Numbered from the stretch's first letter, positions 17,181 through 25,493 are shown. The stretch is DNA of 64,000 nt from Collinsella sp. (GCA_018376905.1 JAHAAK010000007.1:20787-84786); one strand, 5' to 3'. Notes: generated from the letters alone by a model not told the origin. Numbers and translations: made by a program.

Positions 17181-17279
17181 TCCTAAATCTCTGCATTTCA
17201 TCCGATTTTAGGTTCTAAAAATCCTACATTTCATCGATAATTAAGCGCATAAAACTTTGCATTTCATTTGATGACACTG
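17181..17279 (+). repeat. 33-bp direct-repeat array before DUF4143 ATPase 1
   Basis: Three tandem units of exactly 33 bp with the core TGCATTTCAT (TACATTTCAT in unit 2) starting at 17192, 17225 and 17258. The stretch is AT-rich compared with its surroundings and ends about 13 bp before the start codon, so it covers the expected promoter or leader region. Confidence 0.85.
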
Positions 17280-17291
17280 AGGGGAGAGCCT

Positions 17292-18653
17292 ATGCTGCGC
17301 AGGAAAATAGCGGCAGAGCTGGAGCGTTGGCTGAAGTCTGCCGAGCAAAAGGCCTTATTCATCACGGGTTCTCGCCAGATCGGCAAAAGCTATTCGATTC
17401 GCGCATTTGGCAAAGCCAGCCATGCAACCTACATCGAGCTCAATCTCATGGAAAATCGCCAGGCAAAAGATGCTCTTCTCGAGGCGCGGAATGCCGATGA
17501 TTTCATCAGCAGGGTGACGCTTCTTTCGGGAAAGTCGATTGCACCAGGCAAAACGCTCGTGTTTATCGATGAGGTCCAAGAGGCCCCCGACATCATGACG
17601 ATGGCAAAGTTCCTTGTAGAGGACGGGAGGTGCCGCTGGGCGTTTTCGGGGTCAATGCTCGGGACCCAGTTCAAGGGCGTCAGGTCCTATCCCGTGGGGT
17701 ATGTCCACGAGCTTAGGATGTTCCCGCTCGATTTTGAGGAGTTTTGCTGGGCAACCGGGGTGAGCGAGGGGGCTCGCCAAACGATACGTGACGCGTGTAT
17801 CAGCGAGAGGCCCATTCCTGATTACATTCATGACGCGATGATGGCAAACTTCAGGACCTATACCGTTGTCGGCGGAATGCCGGAGGTCGTGCAGCGTTTC
17901 CTTGACACGCAGGGCGACCTTGCCTCTGTTCGTCAGCTGCAGTCAGAGCTCAACGAACAGTACCGGCGGGATATCTCCAAGTATGCAAGCGGGCGAGCCC
18001 TGCAGGTGCAGAGCATCTACGATCAGCTCCCTATTATGCTCGAGGGCGAAAACAAGCGCTTCGTGCTCAATTCCATTGACCCCAAGGCTCACTACGAGAA
18101 GTATCAGCGAGATTTTGTATGGCTTGTCGATGCCGGCGTTGCTCTCAAAGCCGATATCGTAACCGAGCCAAAATCGCCCCTGCTCAAGACGGCACGGCCA
18201 TCGCAGTTCAAGCTATATCAATCGGATACGGGCATGTTGATGGCGCGCTACCCCGTTGGAGTCGCCCAAGCGGCGTATCTTGATAGCAAAGAGCCCAATC
18301 TGGGCGGCATTTACGAAAACGTGGTGGCCCAGCAGCTAGCTGCCCAAAATCGCCAGCTTTACTACTATCAGACAAAAAAGCGCGGCGAAGTGGACTTTGT
18401 GGTCGATGGACCGGATGGGACGGCTGTTCCGATCGAGGTTAAATCGGGCTCCTATTACCACGCGCACGCTGCGCTCGGTCATGTGCTTGATACGGCTGAA
18501 TATGGCGTAAGGCTCGGGATTGTTTTCTCGAGAGGCAACGTTGAGCGCAACGGAGCGGTTCTCTATTTGCCGCTATATGCGACCTGGGCCCTTTCGGATG
18601 TTTTGGGCGACTCCTGCGCCGAGGGGATAAAGCTGGAGGTCAAGCCGGTCTAG
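17292..18653 (+). CDS. AAA_14/DUF4143 ATPase (1)
   Basis: 453 residues. N-terminal P-loop ATPase with Walker A GSRQIGKS (residues 26-33) and Walker B TLVFIDEVQE; the sensor-like FSGSMLG follows. The middle holds VVGGMPEVVQRFL, typical of the family. The C-terminal DUF4143 part has GEVDFVVD...VPIEVKSG, a PD-(D/E)xK-like nuclease motif. The biological role of this widespread family is unknown. ATG 17292 has GAGGGGAGAG just upstream; an ATG at 17271 is in frame but falls in the last repeat. It is one of three paralogs in the window, each preceded by its own repeat array. The other strand of the neighbourhood carries paralog 2. Confidence 0.88.
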   Translation: MLRRKIAAELERWLKSAEQKALFITGSRQIGKSYSIRAFGKASHATYIELNLMENRQAKDALLEARNADDFISRVTLLSGKSIAPGKTLVFIDEVQEAPDIMTMAKFLVEDGRCRWAFSGSMLGTQFKGVRSYPVGYVHELRMFPLDFEEFCWATGVSEGARQTIRDACISERPIPDYIHDAMMANFRTYTVVGGMPEVVQRFLDTQGDLASVRQLQSELNEQYRRDISKYASGRALQVQSIYDQLPIMLEGENKRFVLNSIDPKAHYEKYQRDFVWLVDAGVALKADIVTEPKSPLLKTARPSQFKLYQSDTGMLMARYPVGVAQAAYLDSKEPNLGGIYENVVAQQLAAQNRQLYYYQTKKRGEVDFVVDGPDGTAVPIEVKSGSYYHAHAALGHVLDTAEYGVRLGIVFSRGNVERNGAVLYLPLYATWALSDVLGDSCAEGIKLEVKPV

Positions 18654-18665
18654 GGCCAGTCCCGG

Positions 18666-18697
18666 ATGTGGCAAAGGGGCAGTCCCTTTGTCACATT
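18666..18697. repeat. GTGACAAAGGG-family palindrome, full copy
   Basis: ATGTGGCAAAGGG and CCCTTTGTCACAT with one G-T pair in the stem, 12 bp after the stop codon of ATPase 1. Confidence 0.85.
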
Positions 18698-18700
18698 CAT

Positions 18701-18764
18701 GAGCGTGGATTTTCTCCCGTTTAGAGCGCACTCGAGCGCTCAAAGTGGGAGAAAATCCACGCTC
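18701..18764. repeat. GAGCGTGGAT-family palindrome, copy 1
   Basis: Perfect 18-bp arms (GAGCGTGGATTTTCTCCC at 18701-18718 and its complement at 18747-18764) with an inner GAGCGC/GCGCTC pair. It lies between convergent genes and may end transcription from both sides. A diverged copy lies at 25292-25355. Confidence 0.88.
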
Positions 18765-18809
18765 GTTTTATGCCGATGGCGTGGCACGTGCGTCCGCGTG
18801 CTCGCTTGC

Positions 18810-19256
18810 CTATAACTGCTCGAGCATGGCCGTGCAGCCGGCGAGCACATCGCGGTAGGTGGCATCGAAGTTGCCGGTGTACCAGGGATCGGCCACGTCG
18901 CCGGGGCGATCGGTCCAATCGAGCAGGCGCGAGATCTTGCCGTCGGGGTCGTCGCCAAAGATGCGGTACAGGCCGCGGGCGTTTTCGTCGTCCATATAGA
19001 CAATGTGGTCCCAGTCGCCATACTCCGCGCGTCGCACCTGGCGCGCGCGATGTGCGACGACGGGAATCCCGACCTCGCGCAGCTTGGCGAGCGTGCCATG
19101 GTGCGGCGGGTTGCCAATCTCCTCGGTCGAGGTCGCCGCGGAATCAATGACAAACTCGCCCTCGCGCCCAGCGCGGCGCACGAGCTCGGCAAACACCGAC
19201 TCAGCCATCGTCGAGCGACAGATGTTGCCATGGCAGATAAACAGTATGCGTTGCAT
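18810..19256 (-). CDS. low-molecular-weight protein-tyrosine phosphatase
   Basis: 148 residues. The catalytic loop CHGNICRS (Cys8 to Arg14, CX5R) is at the N-terminus, as in all LMW-PTPs, and the general acid is in VADPWYTG near residue 122. Bacterial members dephosphorylate tyrosine kinases that control capsule and exopolysaccharide, or act on host proteins, but no such partner gene is nearby. It lies 33 bp downstream of ATPase 2 on the same strand, so the two may be co-transcribed. Confidence 0.92.
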   Translation of the reverse strand: MQRILFICHGNICRSTMAESVFAELVRRAGREGEFVIDSAATSTEEIGNPPHHGTLAKLREVGIPVVAHRARQVRRAEYGDWDHIVYMDDENARGLYRIFGDDPDGKISRLLDWTDRPGDVADPWYTGNFDATYRDVLAGCTAMLEQL

Positions 19257-19289
19257 GAGCGGTTTCCTTTCTAGGCGGTCGTGCAGGGC

Positions 19290-20660
19290 TTACAGACTGC
19301 TCTTGAGGCAGTTTGCTCCAATAAAGCCCGCTGCGTACAAGGGGAGGTGGCGTAGCTCGCGCCCGTCATCGGTTTCGCTGCGGAAAAAATTGTTCTCGGA
19401 CAAAATGTAGGCATATGGCGATCGGGCTTTGTCCATGAACGACCCGAGGGTTCTCGCGCGCACGTTGCGTGCGGACTTTACCTCGACGGGCACGATTTCC
19501 ATACGGTCGGTCTGAAGTAGAAAATCGAGCTCGCCGGTCGTCTTCCAAGACGACGGCGGCACCCAGTAATACGTCTGCAAGCTGTTGCCCGAAAATGCTT
19601 GCATGACCGAGTTTTCCGCCAGGGCGCCTCGGAAGTCGGAAGATAGCGCTATGGCGGAATCTTCTTTGAGGTCGAGCCAGAGCCTCGGGTTGATGCCGAG
19701 TTTGTAGAACATGAGGCCGGTATCGAGAAGATAGACCTTAAAGAAACTTCCATCTTCGTCGTCGAAGGGAACGAGGGGAGGCTCGATGCCTTCGGTCAGG
19801 TTGTTGACCGATATGATACCGGCGCCTTCGAGCCAGTCGAGCGGCTCGATAAGCTTGGCGCGACGGCCTCCGCGTTCGACCTCGGAGTACTTGAATTTTT
19901 TTGTGGACGATCTCAGCAGCTGGGACGGAATGGAGCGCCAGACCTTGCGTGCCGCCACGCCGCTGATCCCGTTTTCGGGGTCGGTCATATCGGCGGTATA
20001 GGTCTCGTTGATTTCGCGCTGCTCGACGCGCGCATCCTCGATGGATAACGTCTTGCGATATGCGTTGACGGCGGCGGGCATGCCGCCCACGATCTGGTAT
20101 CGATGAAACAGGCTGAGCGCGGCTTGGTGCGCGGCGTAGGTCTCGAGCGTGCCGGCGTGGGTACGAATGGCATCGGCCATCTGCTCCTCATCGAGCGCCC
20201 AGAGAAACTCCTCGAACGACATAGGATGCATGGTCTCTTGACGAACGCCGCTGGGAAAAGGCAGCTTACGTTTGCGCGTGGCGACGCCGAGCTGACTGCC
20301 GGTCGCGCATATGCGCCAGCCCGAACCCGAAAAAAAGCGAAGCGAGTTGAGCGCCCGTTCGCAGAGCTGCACCTCGTCAAACAGGATGAAGGTGGTTTCT
20401 TTGCGAATGGGGGCGCGTTTATAGTCTGAAATCCGCGCCACGATGGTGTCAACGTCGTCGGTGGGACAATCGAACAGCGGAGCGATCAGCTCAAGATCGG
20501 TCTGAAAGTCGAGTTTGACAAACGCATCGCCGGCGATTCGCCTGCCGATTTCCTCGGCAGCGTACGTTTTGCCTACGCGTCGCGCACCACGGATGAGGAG
20601 GGGGCGTGAGGCGTCCTTTGTCGCCCATGATTCGATAACGGACTCGATTGATCTGCGCAT
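19290..20660 (-). CDS. AAA_14/DUF4143 ATPase (2)
   Basis: 456 residues. Walker A GARRVGKT at about residues 25-32, Walker B FILFDEVQLCE, sensor-like CATGSQLG, the family block IVGGMPAAVNAY, and a C-terminal DUF4143 part with GELDFLLQ...VPVEVKSA (PD-(D/E)xK-like). The overall architecture matches paralogs 1 and 3, but the sequences are well diverged, so this is not a recent duplication. ATG 20660 has AAAGGCGG upstream. The repeat array at 20677-20775 starts 17 bp before the start codon. The LMW-PTP gene follows after 33 bp. Confidence 0.88.
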   Translation of the reverse strand: MRRSIESVIESWATKDASRPLLIRGARRVGKTYAAEEIGRRIAGDAFVKLDFQTDLELIAPLFDCPTDDVDTIVARISDYKRAPIRKETTFILFDEVQLCERALNSLRFFSGSGWRICATGSQLGVATRKRKLPFPSGVRQETMHPMSFEEFLWALDEEQMADAIRTHAGTLETYAAHQAALSLFHRYQIVGGMPAAVNAYRKTLSIEDARVEQREINETYTADMTDPENGISGVAARKVWRSIPSQLLRSSTKKFKYSEVERGGRRAKLIEPLDWLEGAGIISVNNLTEGIEPPLVPFDDEDGSFFKVYLLDTGLMFYKLGINPRLWLDLKEDSAIALSSDFRGALAENSVMQAFSGNSLQTYYWVPPSSWKTTGELDFLLQTDRMEIVPVEVKSARNVRARTLGSFMDKARSPYAYILSENNFFRSETDDGRELRHLPLYAAGFIGANCLKSSL

Positions 20661-20676
20661 GGGGCCGCCTTTCCAA

Positions 20677-20775
20677 TTTCGTGTACTTCAGATACATAGT
20701 TTAGTACGATTTCATGTACTTGAAATACACGAAATAATAGAAAAGCGTGTATCTCAAATACACGAAATTGCACTG
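20677..20775 (-). repeat. 33-bp direct-repeat array before DUF4143 ATPase 2
   Basis: Three units of exactly 33 bp; the cores start at 20681, 20714 and 20747 and read GTGTACTTCAGATACA, ATGTACTTGAAATACA and GTGTATCTCAAATACA. Each core is itself partly palindromic (GTGTA...TACAC). AT-rich compared with flanking DNA. Confidence 0.85.
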
Positions 20776-20854
20776 CTGAAGCTTCCAGGCGGATAAACAT
20801 ACTCATATTGGGCGGTTTTCACCGGTTACTCGCCACCTTGGGCTATGTTTGCCC

Positions 20855-22108
20855 CTATGCCCGTATTGAGGGCCGTGCTGATTGACGACGGCGCTCCCAG
20901 CGAGCCAGCTTAATCGTCACCAGCGTGAGGGCCCAGGCCACAAGCGAGAACGCGGCGCCCACTGCGCCCACGTACGCAATGCCAACGCTGCTTACCACGG
21001 CGCCGCCCACTGCGGTGCCAAACGAGATGCCGACGTTAAACGCCATGGGCTCAACCGAACTTGCGAGTACCATCGACTTGGGATGGCGGCTGCGTGCCAC
21101 GTCCATAAAGTGCGTGATGCATGAGACCGAGAACAGGTACATGAGCATCGCCAGGCTAAAGACAAAGACCAGCGCGAGCGGCATGGCGGCGCCCACGGCA
21201 AACAGCCCGAGCAGTGCCGCCGCCTGCAGCACAAACGTAACCAGCAGCGCCTTCATGCCAAAACGCGCATCGATCCATCCGCCCAGGATGTTCGAGATCA
21301 GGCAGAACACGCCATAGGCCATAAGTGTGGTGCTCGCCTGAACGGTATCCATGCCCAGCACCTGCTCCAGATAAGGCGTCACGTAGCCGTAGAATACGTA
21401 GACCGAGCCCACGCCAAACAAAAAGATGAGCATGCCGGTGATGATGCTCGGCTCGCGCAGAAGCCCCGCCTGCTCGCGGAAGGTGGCGGGCTCATCGGTC
21501 TGACCGGCGCGCGGCATAAACGCCACGAGCGCTCCGCAGATTAGAACGGCAAAGGTAAGCGTGCCGTACATGGCTACGTGCCAGTCGAGCGTGTCGGCCA
21601 CAAACTTGCCGATTGAAGTGACAAAGACCATTGCCACGGAAAACGCACCATATACCACCGAGATGGCAAGCGAAGTTTGCTGCGGGGACAGCAGCTCGGG
21701 GATGTACGTCACACCCACGGCGAGCAGTGCGCCCGAGACGGAGCCCAGGACAATGCGCGAGATAAACAGCACCTGGAAGTTGGGCGCCAACGCCATGACC
21801 AGGTTGCCGAGCACAAAGACGATGCTGTAACACACGAGCAGCTGGTAGCGGCGGAATCGCCCCGTGCTGAGCGCAAGCACCGGCGTCGCGATGGCGTAGA
21901 CGAGCGCAAACACGCTAATAAGTTGGCCTGCGGTGGCAAGCGATACGCCGAGTTCCGTCGCTAGGTCGCTTTCGATGCCGATGACCACGAACTCGGAGCA
22001 GCCGAGCGAGAATCCCAACAGCACGAGCAGCGCCAGGCAAAGATTGGTGCGCGCGGGGGAGAGCGCGGCGGCGGTTGACTTACTGTTTGGCGTGGTTGCG
22101 GCGGTCAA
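20855..22108 (-). CDS. MFS transporter, DHA1-like drug/metabolite exporter
   Basis: 417 residues and twelve predicted membrane helices. The first helix (GFSLGCSEFVVIGI) and the following TELGVSLATAGQLIS, with STGRFRRYQLL in loop 2-3, match the DHA1 branch that includes AraJ-type and chloramphenicol/arabinose efflux carriers. The start is set at a TTG (22106-22108) with GGAG eight bases upstream; a GTG three codons earlier is possible. The frame stays open far upstream but that part has no family likeness. It is divergent from the LpdD/IDI-like gene, with a palindromic repeat between them. The substrate is unknown. Confidence 0.85.
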   Translation of the reverse strand: MTAATTPNSKSTAAALSPARTNLCLALLVLLGFSLGCSEFVVIGIESDLATELGVSLATAGQLISVFALVYAIATPVLALSTGRFRRYQLLVCYSIVFVLGNLVMALAPNFQVLFISRIVLGSVSGALLAVGVTYIPELLSPQQTSLAISVVYGAFSVAMVFVTSIGKFVADTLDWHVAMYGTLTFAVLICGALVAFMPRAGQTDEPATFREQAGLLREPSIITGMLIFLFGVGSVYVFYGYVTPYLEQVLGMDTVQASTTLMAYGVFCLISNILGGWIDARFGMKALLVTFVLQAAALLGLFAVGAAMPLALVFVFSLAMLMYLFSVSCITHFMDVARSRHPKSMVLASSVEPMAFNVGISFGTAVGGAVVSSVGIAYVGAVGAAFSLVAWALTLVTIKLARWERRRQSARPSIRA

Positions 22109-22166
22109 GGTTGTCACTCCAATGTCGCGTGAATAAGCGGGATTCAATCCCTGCAACTCTAACAGA

Positions 22167-22197
22167 ATGTGACAAAGGGACAGTCTCTTTGTCACAT
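22167..22197. repeat. GTGACAAAGGG-family palindrome, full copy
   Basis: ATGTGACAAAGGGA, loop CAG, TCTCTTTGTCACAT, with one mismatch. This copy sits between divergent genes, so it cannot be only a terminator. Confidence 0.88.
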
Positions 22198-22269
22198 GGA
22201 GAGCTTGCCTGTATAGTCGCAATACAGGTGAAGATGGTCTCGGGTACATTGCGGGCGACAGGAGATCCC

Positions 22270-23217
22270 ATGGGTATGCACACGACAAAGGTTGCAGTGG
22301 GCGAGGGCAAGTTTGCGCTCGAGGCCCAGCTGACGGTGACGCCGCGAGGCATGGCGGTGTACGCCTGCTCGCCGGAGTATGCGCACCTGGGCGCCACGGC
22401 GCAGGCCATTCCGCGCCCCGAGCCCGGCCGTACGGCGACGGTGAGCATCCTGGCCGTTCCGTGCCATCGAGACGAGATTCCGGCGCACGATATCGCAGCG
22501 GCGCTGGCCACGCGCTTTGACGTGCCGGTCGTTGCAAGCACCGGTTTTCATGTTGAGCAGGCGAGCGGGGACGACCTGCAGCGCGTGCTCGACACCACCA
22601 AGGAGCTCATCGCCGCGCTCGAGGAGGCCGCCGCGCGCATCCTGCGCGCCGGCTGGGATGAGGGCGGCGCAGGCGCCGAGGTTGTGGGGGTCGATGCCGC
22701 GACCGGCGAGGCGCTTGGCCCCGTCGACCGCATTGAGGCCCATACCGGCGAGGGCATTTTGCATCAAGCATTTCTGACGCTTTTGGTCGAGGGCCGGGGC
22801 GAAGACGCGCGCCTGCTGCTCTGTCGCCGCAGTCCGCTCAAGCGACTGTGGGGCGGGGTGCTGGCCGATAGCTGTGCCGGCCATCCGTTCCCCGGGGAAG
22901 ACGTCGCGGCCGCCGCGGCGCGCCGCATCAACGAAGAGCTCGGCATTACGCGCGAGCCCGATCAGCTCGAGCACCTCGGACACGTGGTGTACCGCGAGGA
23001 TCACGGCGACGGCCGCTGCGAGTGCGAGTGGTGCGAGGTCTACCTTGCCCATGTTGAGCCGGGCGAGCTGCATATCAACCAAGAGGAGATCTCGGAGGTG
23101 CGCCGCGTGGCCCCGTCCGAGCTCGACGGCTACCTGCAGGGTCATCCCGAGCAGCTGGCCCCCTGGCTCCGCGAGGCCCTCAGCGACCCATCCATCCGTA
23201 CGGCCCTCGCTATGTAA
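22270..23217 (+). CDS. fusion protein: LpdD-like domain + IDI-like Nudix domain
   Basis: 315 residues in two parts. Residues ~1-125 contain AHLGATAQAIPRP, ILAVPCHRDEIPAHDIA and STGFHVEQASGDDLQRVL, which resemble the LpdD-like domain linked to prenylated-FMN decarboxylases (recalled pattern, tentative). Residues ~155-310 are a Nudix domain of the type I isopentenyl-diphosphate isomerase kind: ILHQAFLTLLV, CRRSPLKRLWGGVLADSCAGHP, Nudix box ending RRINEELGI, CECEWCEV, and LAPWL. In IDI the catalytic Cys lies in SxCGHP; here the order is DSCAGHP, so Ala occupies that position and a Cys precedes it. The catalytic Glu region is kept. ATG 22270 has GGAG nearby. Activity cannot be assumed. Confidence 0.7.
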   Translation: MGMHTTKVAVGEGKFALEAQLTVTPRGMAVYACSPEYAHLGATAQAIPRPEPGRTATVSILAVPCHRDEIPAHDIAAALATRFDVPVVASTGFHVEQASGDDLQRVLDTTKELIAALEEAAARILRAGWDEGGAGAEVVGVDAATGEALGPVDRIEAHTGEGILHQAFLTLLVEGRGEDARLLLCRRSPLKRLWGGVLADSCAGHPFPGEDVAAAAARRINEELGITREPDQLEHLGHVVYREDHGDGRCECEWCEVYLAHVEPGELHINQEEISEVRRVAPSELDGYLQGHPEQLAPWLREALSDPSIRTALAM

Positions 23218-23220
23218 AAA

Positions 23221-23239
23221 GACAGTCCCTTTGTCACAT
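23221..23239 (+). repeat. GTGACAAAGGG-family half copy
   Basis: Only the right half is present (GACAGTCCCTTTGTCACAT), directly after the stop codon region of the fusion gene. Confidence 0.75.
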
Positions 23240-23241
23240 CC

Positions 23242-23310
23242 AAACCGTCACAACATTCGATGAAAATCTCGAATTCGAGGAAAATCGTCGAATGTTGTGA
23301 CGGTTTTCGT
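23242..23310 (+). terminator. very long hairpin, probable terminator
   Basis: Perfect 19-bp arms AAACCGTCACAACATTCGA (23242-23260) and complement (23288-23306), an inner palindrome CTCGAATTCGAG flanked by two direct copies of GAAAATC, and TTTT at the right arm end. Likely ends the fusion gene transcript. Confidence 0.65.
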
Positions 23311-23392
23311 GCTCGGCGCGGGTGAGCTTCCGCGCCATCTGAGGGTATAAGGCTAGCGAGTGTTTATTTGCGAGGCCTAAGGGGCGCCCCGT

Positions 23393-24262
23393 ATGGATAT
23401 CGATAACTTTGAATGGTGGTATAGCGAGGGCGAGGCTCCGGACGAGGAGTGGGACGAGCCCGCGCCGCGTGACGTGTCGAGCGACGAGGACGAGACCGGC
23501 AACGATGCCGCTGTCGAGCCTGACGCCGCCTCCGATGCCGCCGAACCCCTAACCTTTGAACAGGCCTGGGCCCAGGCCGAGGCCGATGAGGCTAAGGCCG
23601 ATGCCACGGCCACGCTGGGTGAGCCGGCGGACATGTCCATCTCGCCGGCCAAGACCCCGCAGCCGCGCCATAACATCGACCCCGGCAGCACGGCATCCTT
23701 CAGCATACTCGACGTGCCCGCGCAGGGTGCTCAGGCGCCTGCGCCCACGCATCGTCCCGACTTGGCTCGCGAGGAAGATGCTGGCCGCCGCTCGCCGCTT
23801 GGCCCCATCCTCATCGCCTTCATGGCCGGCGTCATCGCTTGCTCGGCGATCGGAAATGTCTGGAGCCATGTGGAGCAACAGCGCAAAGACGCCGCCAAGG
23901 TCGAGATGTCTGTCGAGCAATCGCTCAGCCGCACGCGCTCGGTACATGTGTCGGTCGAGGTCAAGGACGGTGCGACATGGGACACCGTCCGCGGCGACAG
24001 CCAGATGCTTATCCGTATCGTGGGGCGCACACTCAAAGGGCAGACGATTGACGAGTATCAATACGTCAATTCCGCTGGTGACGGCATCGAACTTAAGCCC
24101 GGCGACTACGAGCTCACCGTCGATGAACCGCCCGTCGCCACCGACGGCACGCGCTTCCGCGCCTCAAAGCGCATGGTTCCCGTGAGCTTCAACTCGCAGG
24201 CGCCCGATACGGTCGACACCACGCCGCAGGGCGGGTTTGACCTTTACGTGGATACCCAGTAG
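23393..24262 (+). CDS. single-pass membrane protein of unknown function
   Basis: 289 residues. The N-terminal ~135 residues are acidic, Ala/Pro-rich and probably disordered (MDIDNFEWWYSEGEAPDEEW), followed by one membrane helix (SPLGPILIAFMAGVIACSAIG, ~136-156) and an external C-terminal domain of about 130 residues with beta-rich stretches (VHVSVEVKDGATWDTV, RIVGRTLKGQTIDEYQY, LKPGDYELTVDEPPV). I do not recognise the domain. The positive-inside rule puts the acidic part in the cytoplasm. AAGGGG precedes the ATG. It appears to be monocistronic. Confidence 0.75.
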   Translation: MDIDNFEWWYSEGEAPDEEWDEPAPRDVSSDEDETGNDAAVEPDAASDAAEPLTFEQAWAQAEADEAKADATATLGEPADMSISPAKTPQPRHNIDPGSTASFSILDVPAQGAQAPAPTHRPDLAREEDAGRRSPLGPILIAFMAGVIACSAIGNVWSHVEQQRKDAAKVEMSVEQSLSRTRSVHVSVEVKDGATWDTVRGDSQMLIRIVGRTLKGQTIDEYQYVNSAGDGIELKPGDYELTVDEPPVATDGTRFRASKRMVPVSFNSQAPDTVDTTPQGGFDLYVDTQ

Positions 24263-24370
24263 GCGCTCGCTGCTCATTCCGCTATGGCTGCTCAATAATC
24301 GCCTGCCGTCCCGCCGCCAAGAGTGGGACAATAGCCCCCGACACTATTGTTTATTTTTGGAGGAAGTAGC

Positions 24371-25264
24371 ATGTCCACCGTCACTACCATCAAACGCGGC
24401 GGCCTCACCGCGGCCATCGATTCCATGGGTGCCCAGCTCACGAGCCTTGCCCTCAACGGCAACGAGTATCTGTGGCAGGGCGACCCCGCCTTTTGGGGCA
24501 AGCATGCGCCCATCCTGTTCCCCATTGTGGGTTCGCTGCGCAACAACACGGCAACGTCTGCGGCCGGCACCTGCGAGATGCCGCGCCACGGACTCGCGCG
24601 CATCGTCGAGCACAAGCTGGTCGAGGTTTCGGAGGACGGCTCCTCGGTAACGTACGAGATCACCGACACGCCCGAGTCGCTCAAAGCCTTCCCGTACCAC
24701 TTTAAGCTCAACATGACCTATGCCCTGACTGGTGACGCCACGCTTACCCAGACCTTTGCCGTTACGAACACCGGCGACGTGGACCTGCCGTTCTCGGTGG
24801 GCGGCCACCCTGCGTTTAACGTGCCCGCTCCCGGTGCCGAGGACGAGGCATTCGAGGATTACGAGCTGGCGTTTACCGAGGTTTGGACCAACGAGGCTCC
24901 CATCATCACGCCCGATGGTCTCATGACGTTCGAGGGTTCCTACAAGGCCCCCGACAATTCGGACGTTGTGCCCATCACGCATCGCAGCTTCGATAACGAT
25001 GCCATCATGTTCACCGATACCCCGGGCTCCACGCTCACGCTGCGCGGTCGCAAGTCGGGCCACGGCGTCAAGATCGACTTTGAGGGCTTTAAGTACATCG
25101 GCGTGTGGTCTGCCGCCAACGATGCCCCGTTTGTGGCGCTCGAGCCCTGGACCGGCCACACCACCATGGATACCGAGGACGACGTCTTCGAGCACAAGGT
25201 CAACACCATCACCTTGGCGCCGGGCGAGACGGACGAGCGCAGCTTTAGCGTTACGCTGCTCTAG
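24371..25264 (+). CDS. aldose 1-epimerase (mutarotase)-family protein
   Basis: 297 residues of the galactose-mutarotase-like fold, LACX/YeaD-type. Landmarks are SMGAQLTSLALNGNEYLWQGDPAFW, LFPIVGSLRNN, PRHGLAR (with the conserved His), VGGHPAFNVP (second His), and ALEPWTGHTT with the catalytic Glu. Enzymes of this kind interconvert sugar anomers or hexose-6-phosphate anomers. The start at 24371 has GGAGGAAGT just upstream; the frame is open eight codons earlier. No sugar operon is attached, so the substrate is unclear. Confidence 0.88.
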   Translation: MSTVTTIKRGGLTAAIDSMGAQLTSLALNGNEYLWQGDPAFWGKHAPILFPIVGSLRNNTATSAAGTCEMPRHGLARIVEHKLVEVSEDGSSVTYEITDTPESLKAFPYHFKLNMTYALTGDATLTQTFAVTNTGDVDLPFSVGGHPAFNVPAPGAEDEAFEDYELAFTEVWTNEAPIITPDGLMTFEGSYKAPDNSDVVPITHRSFDNDAIMFTDTPGSTLTLRGRKSGHGVKIDFEGFKYIGVWSAANDAPFVALEPWTGHTTMDTEDDVFEHKVNTITLAPGETDERSFSVTLL

Positions 25265-25291
25265 GGGTTCCGCACGGAGCGGTCATAACTT

Positions 25292-25355
25292 GAGCGTGGA
25301 TGATCTCCCGTTTTGAGCCCGTGTGCGAGCCAAAAGTGGGAGATTTTCCACGCTC
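25292..25355. repeat. GAGCGTGGAT-family palindrome, copy 2
   Basis: Arms GAGCGTGGATGATCTCCC (25292-25309) and GGGAGATTTTCCACGCTC (25338-25355) with two mismatches; same overall 64-bp size as copy 1 at 18701. It lies 27 bp after the mutarotase stop codon. Confidence 0.85.
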
Positions 25356-25493
25356 ATTTCGATGCATGGGTCGGGGCAGCTAATTTGGGACGTGTCTCTA
25401 TAGTTTTGTCAACCGCGTGCTTCGCGCCATTTCGGCATGACGCATCCGGGCGCCCGGCGCCCCCGCTTCCCCTTCGGTTGATCCCGCCGCCCG

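Noticed and set aside
20855..22537. MFS exporter starting at 22537 (560 residues)
   Set aside because: The first 140 residues are Pro/Arg-rich and overlap the divergent LpdD/IDI-like gene; the TTG at 22108 with GGAG is far better placed.
22267..23217. Calling the Nudix gene a standard isopentenyl-diphosphate isomerase
   Set aside because: The catalytic Cys position is Ala and there is an extra N-terminal domain, so a plain idi call would overstate the evidence.
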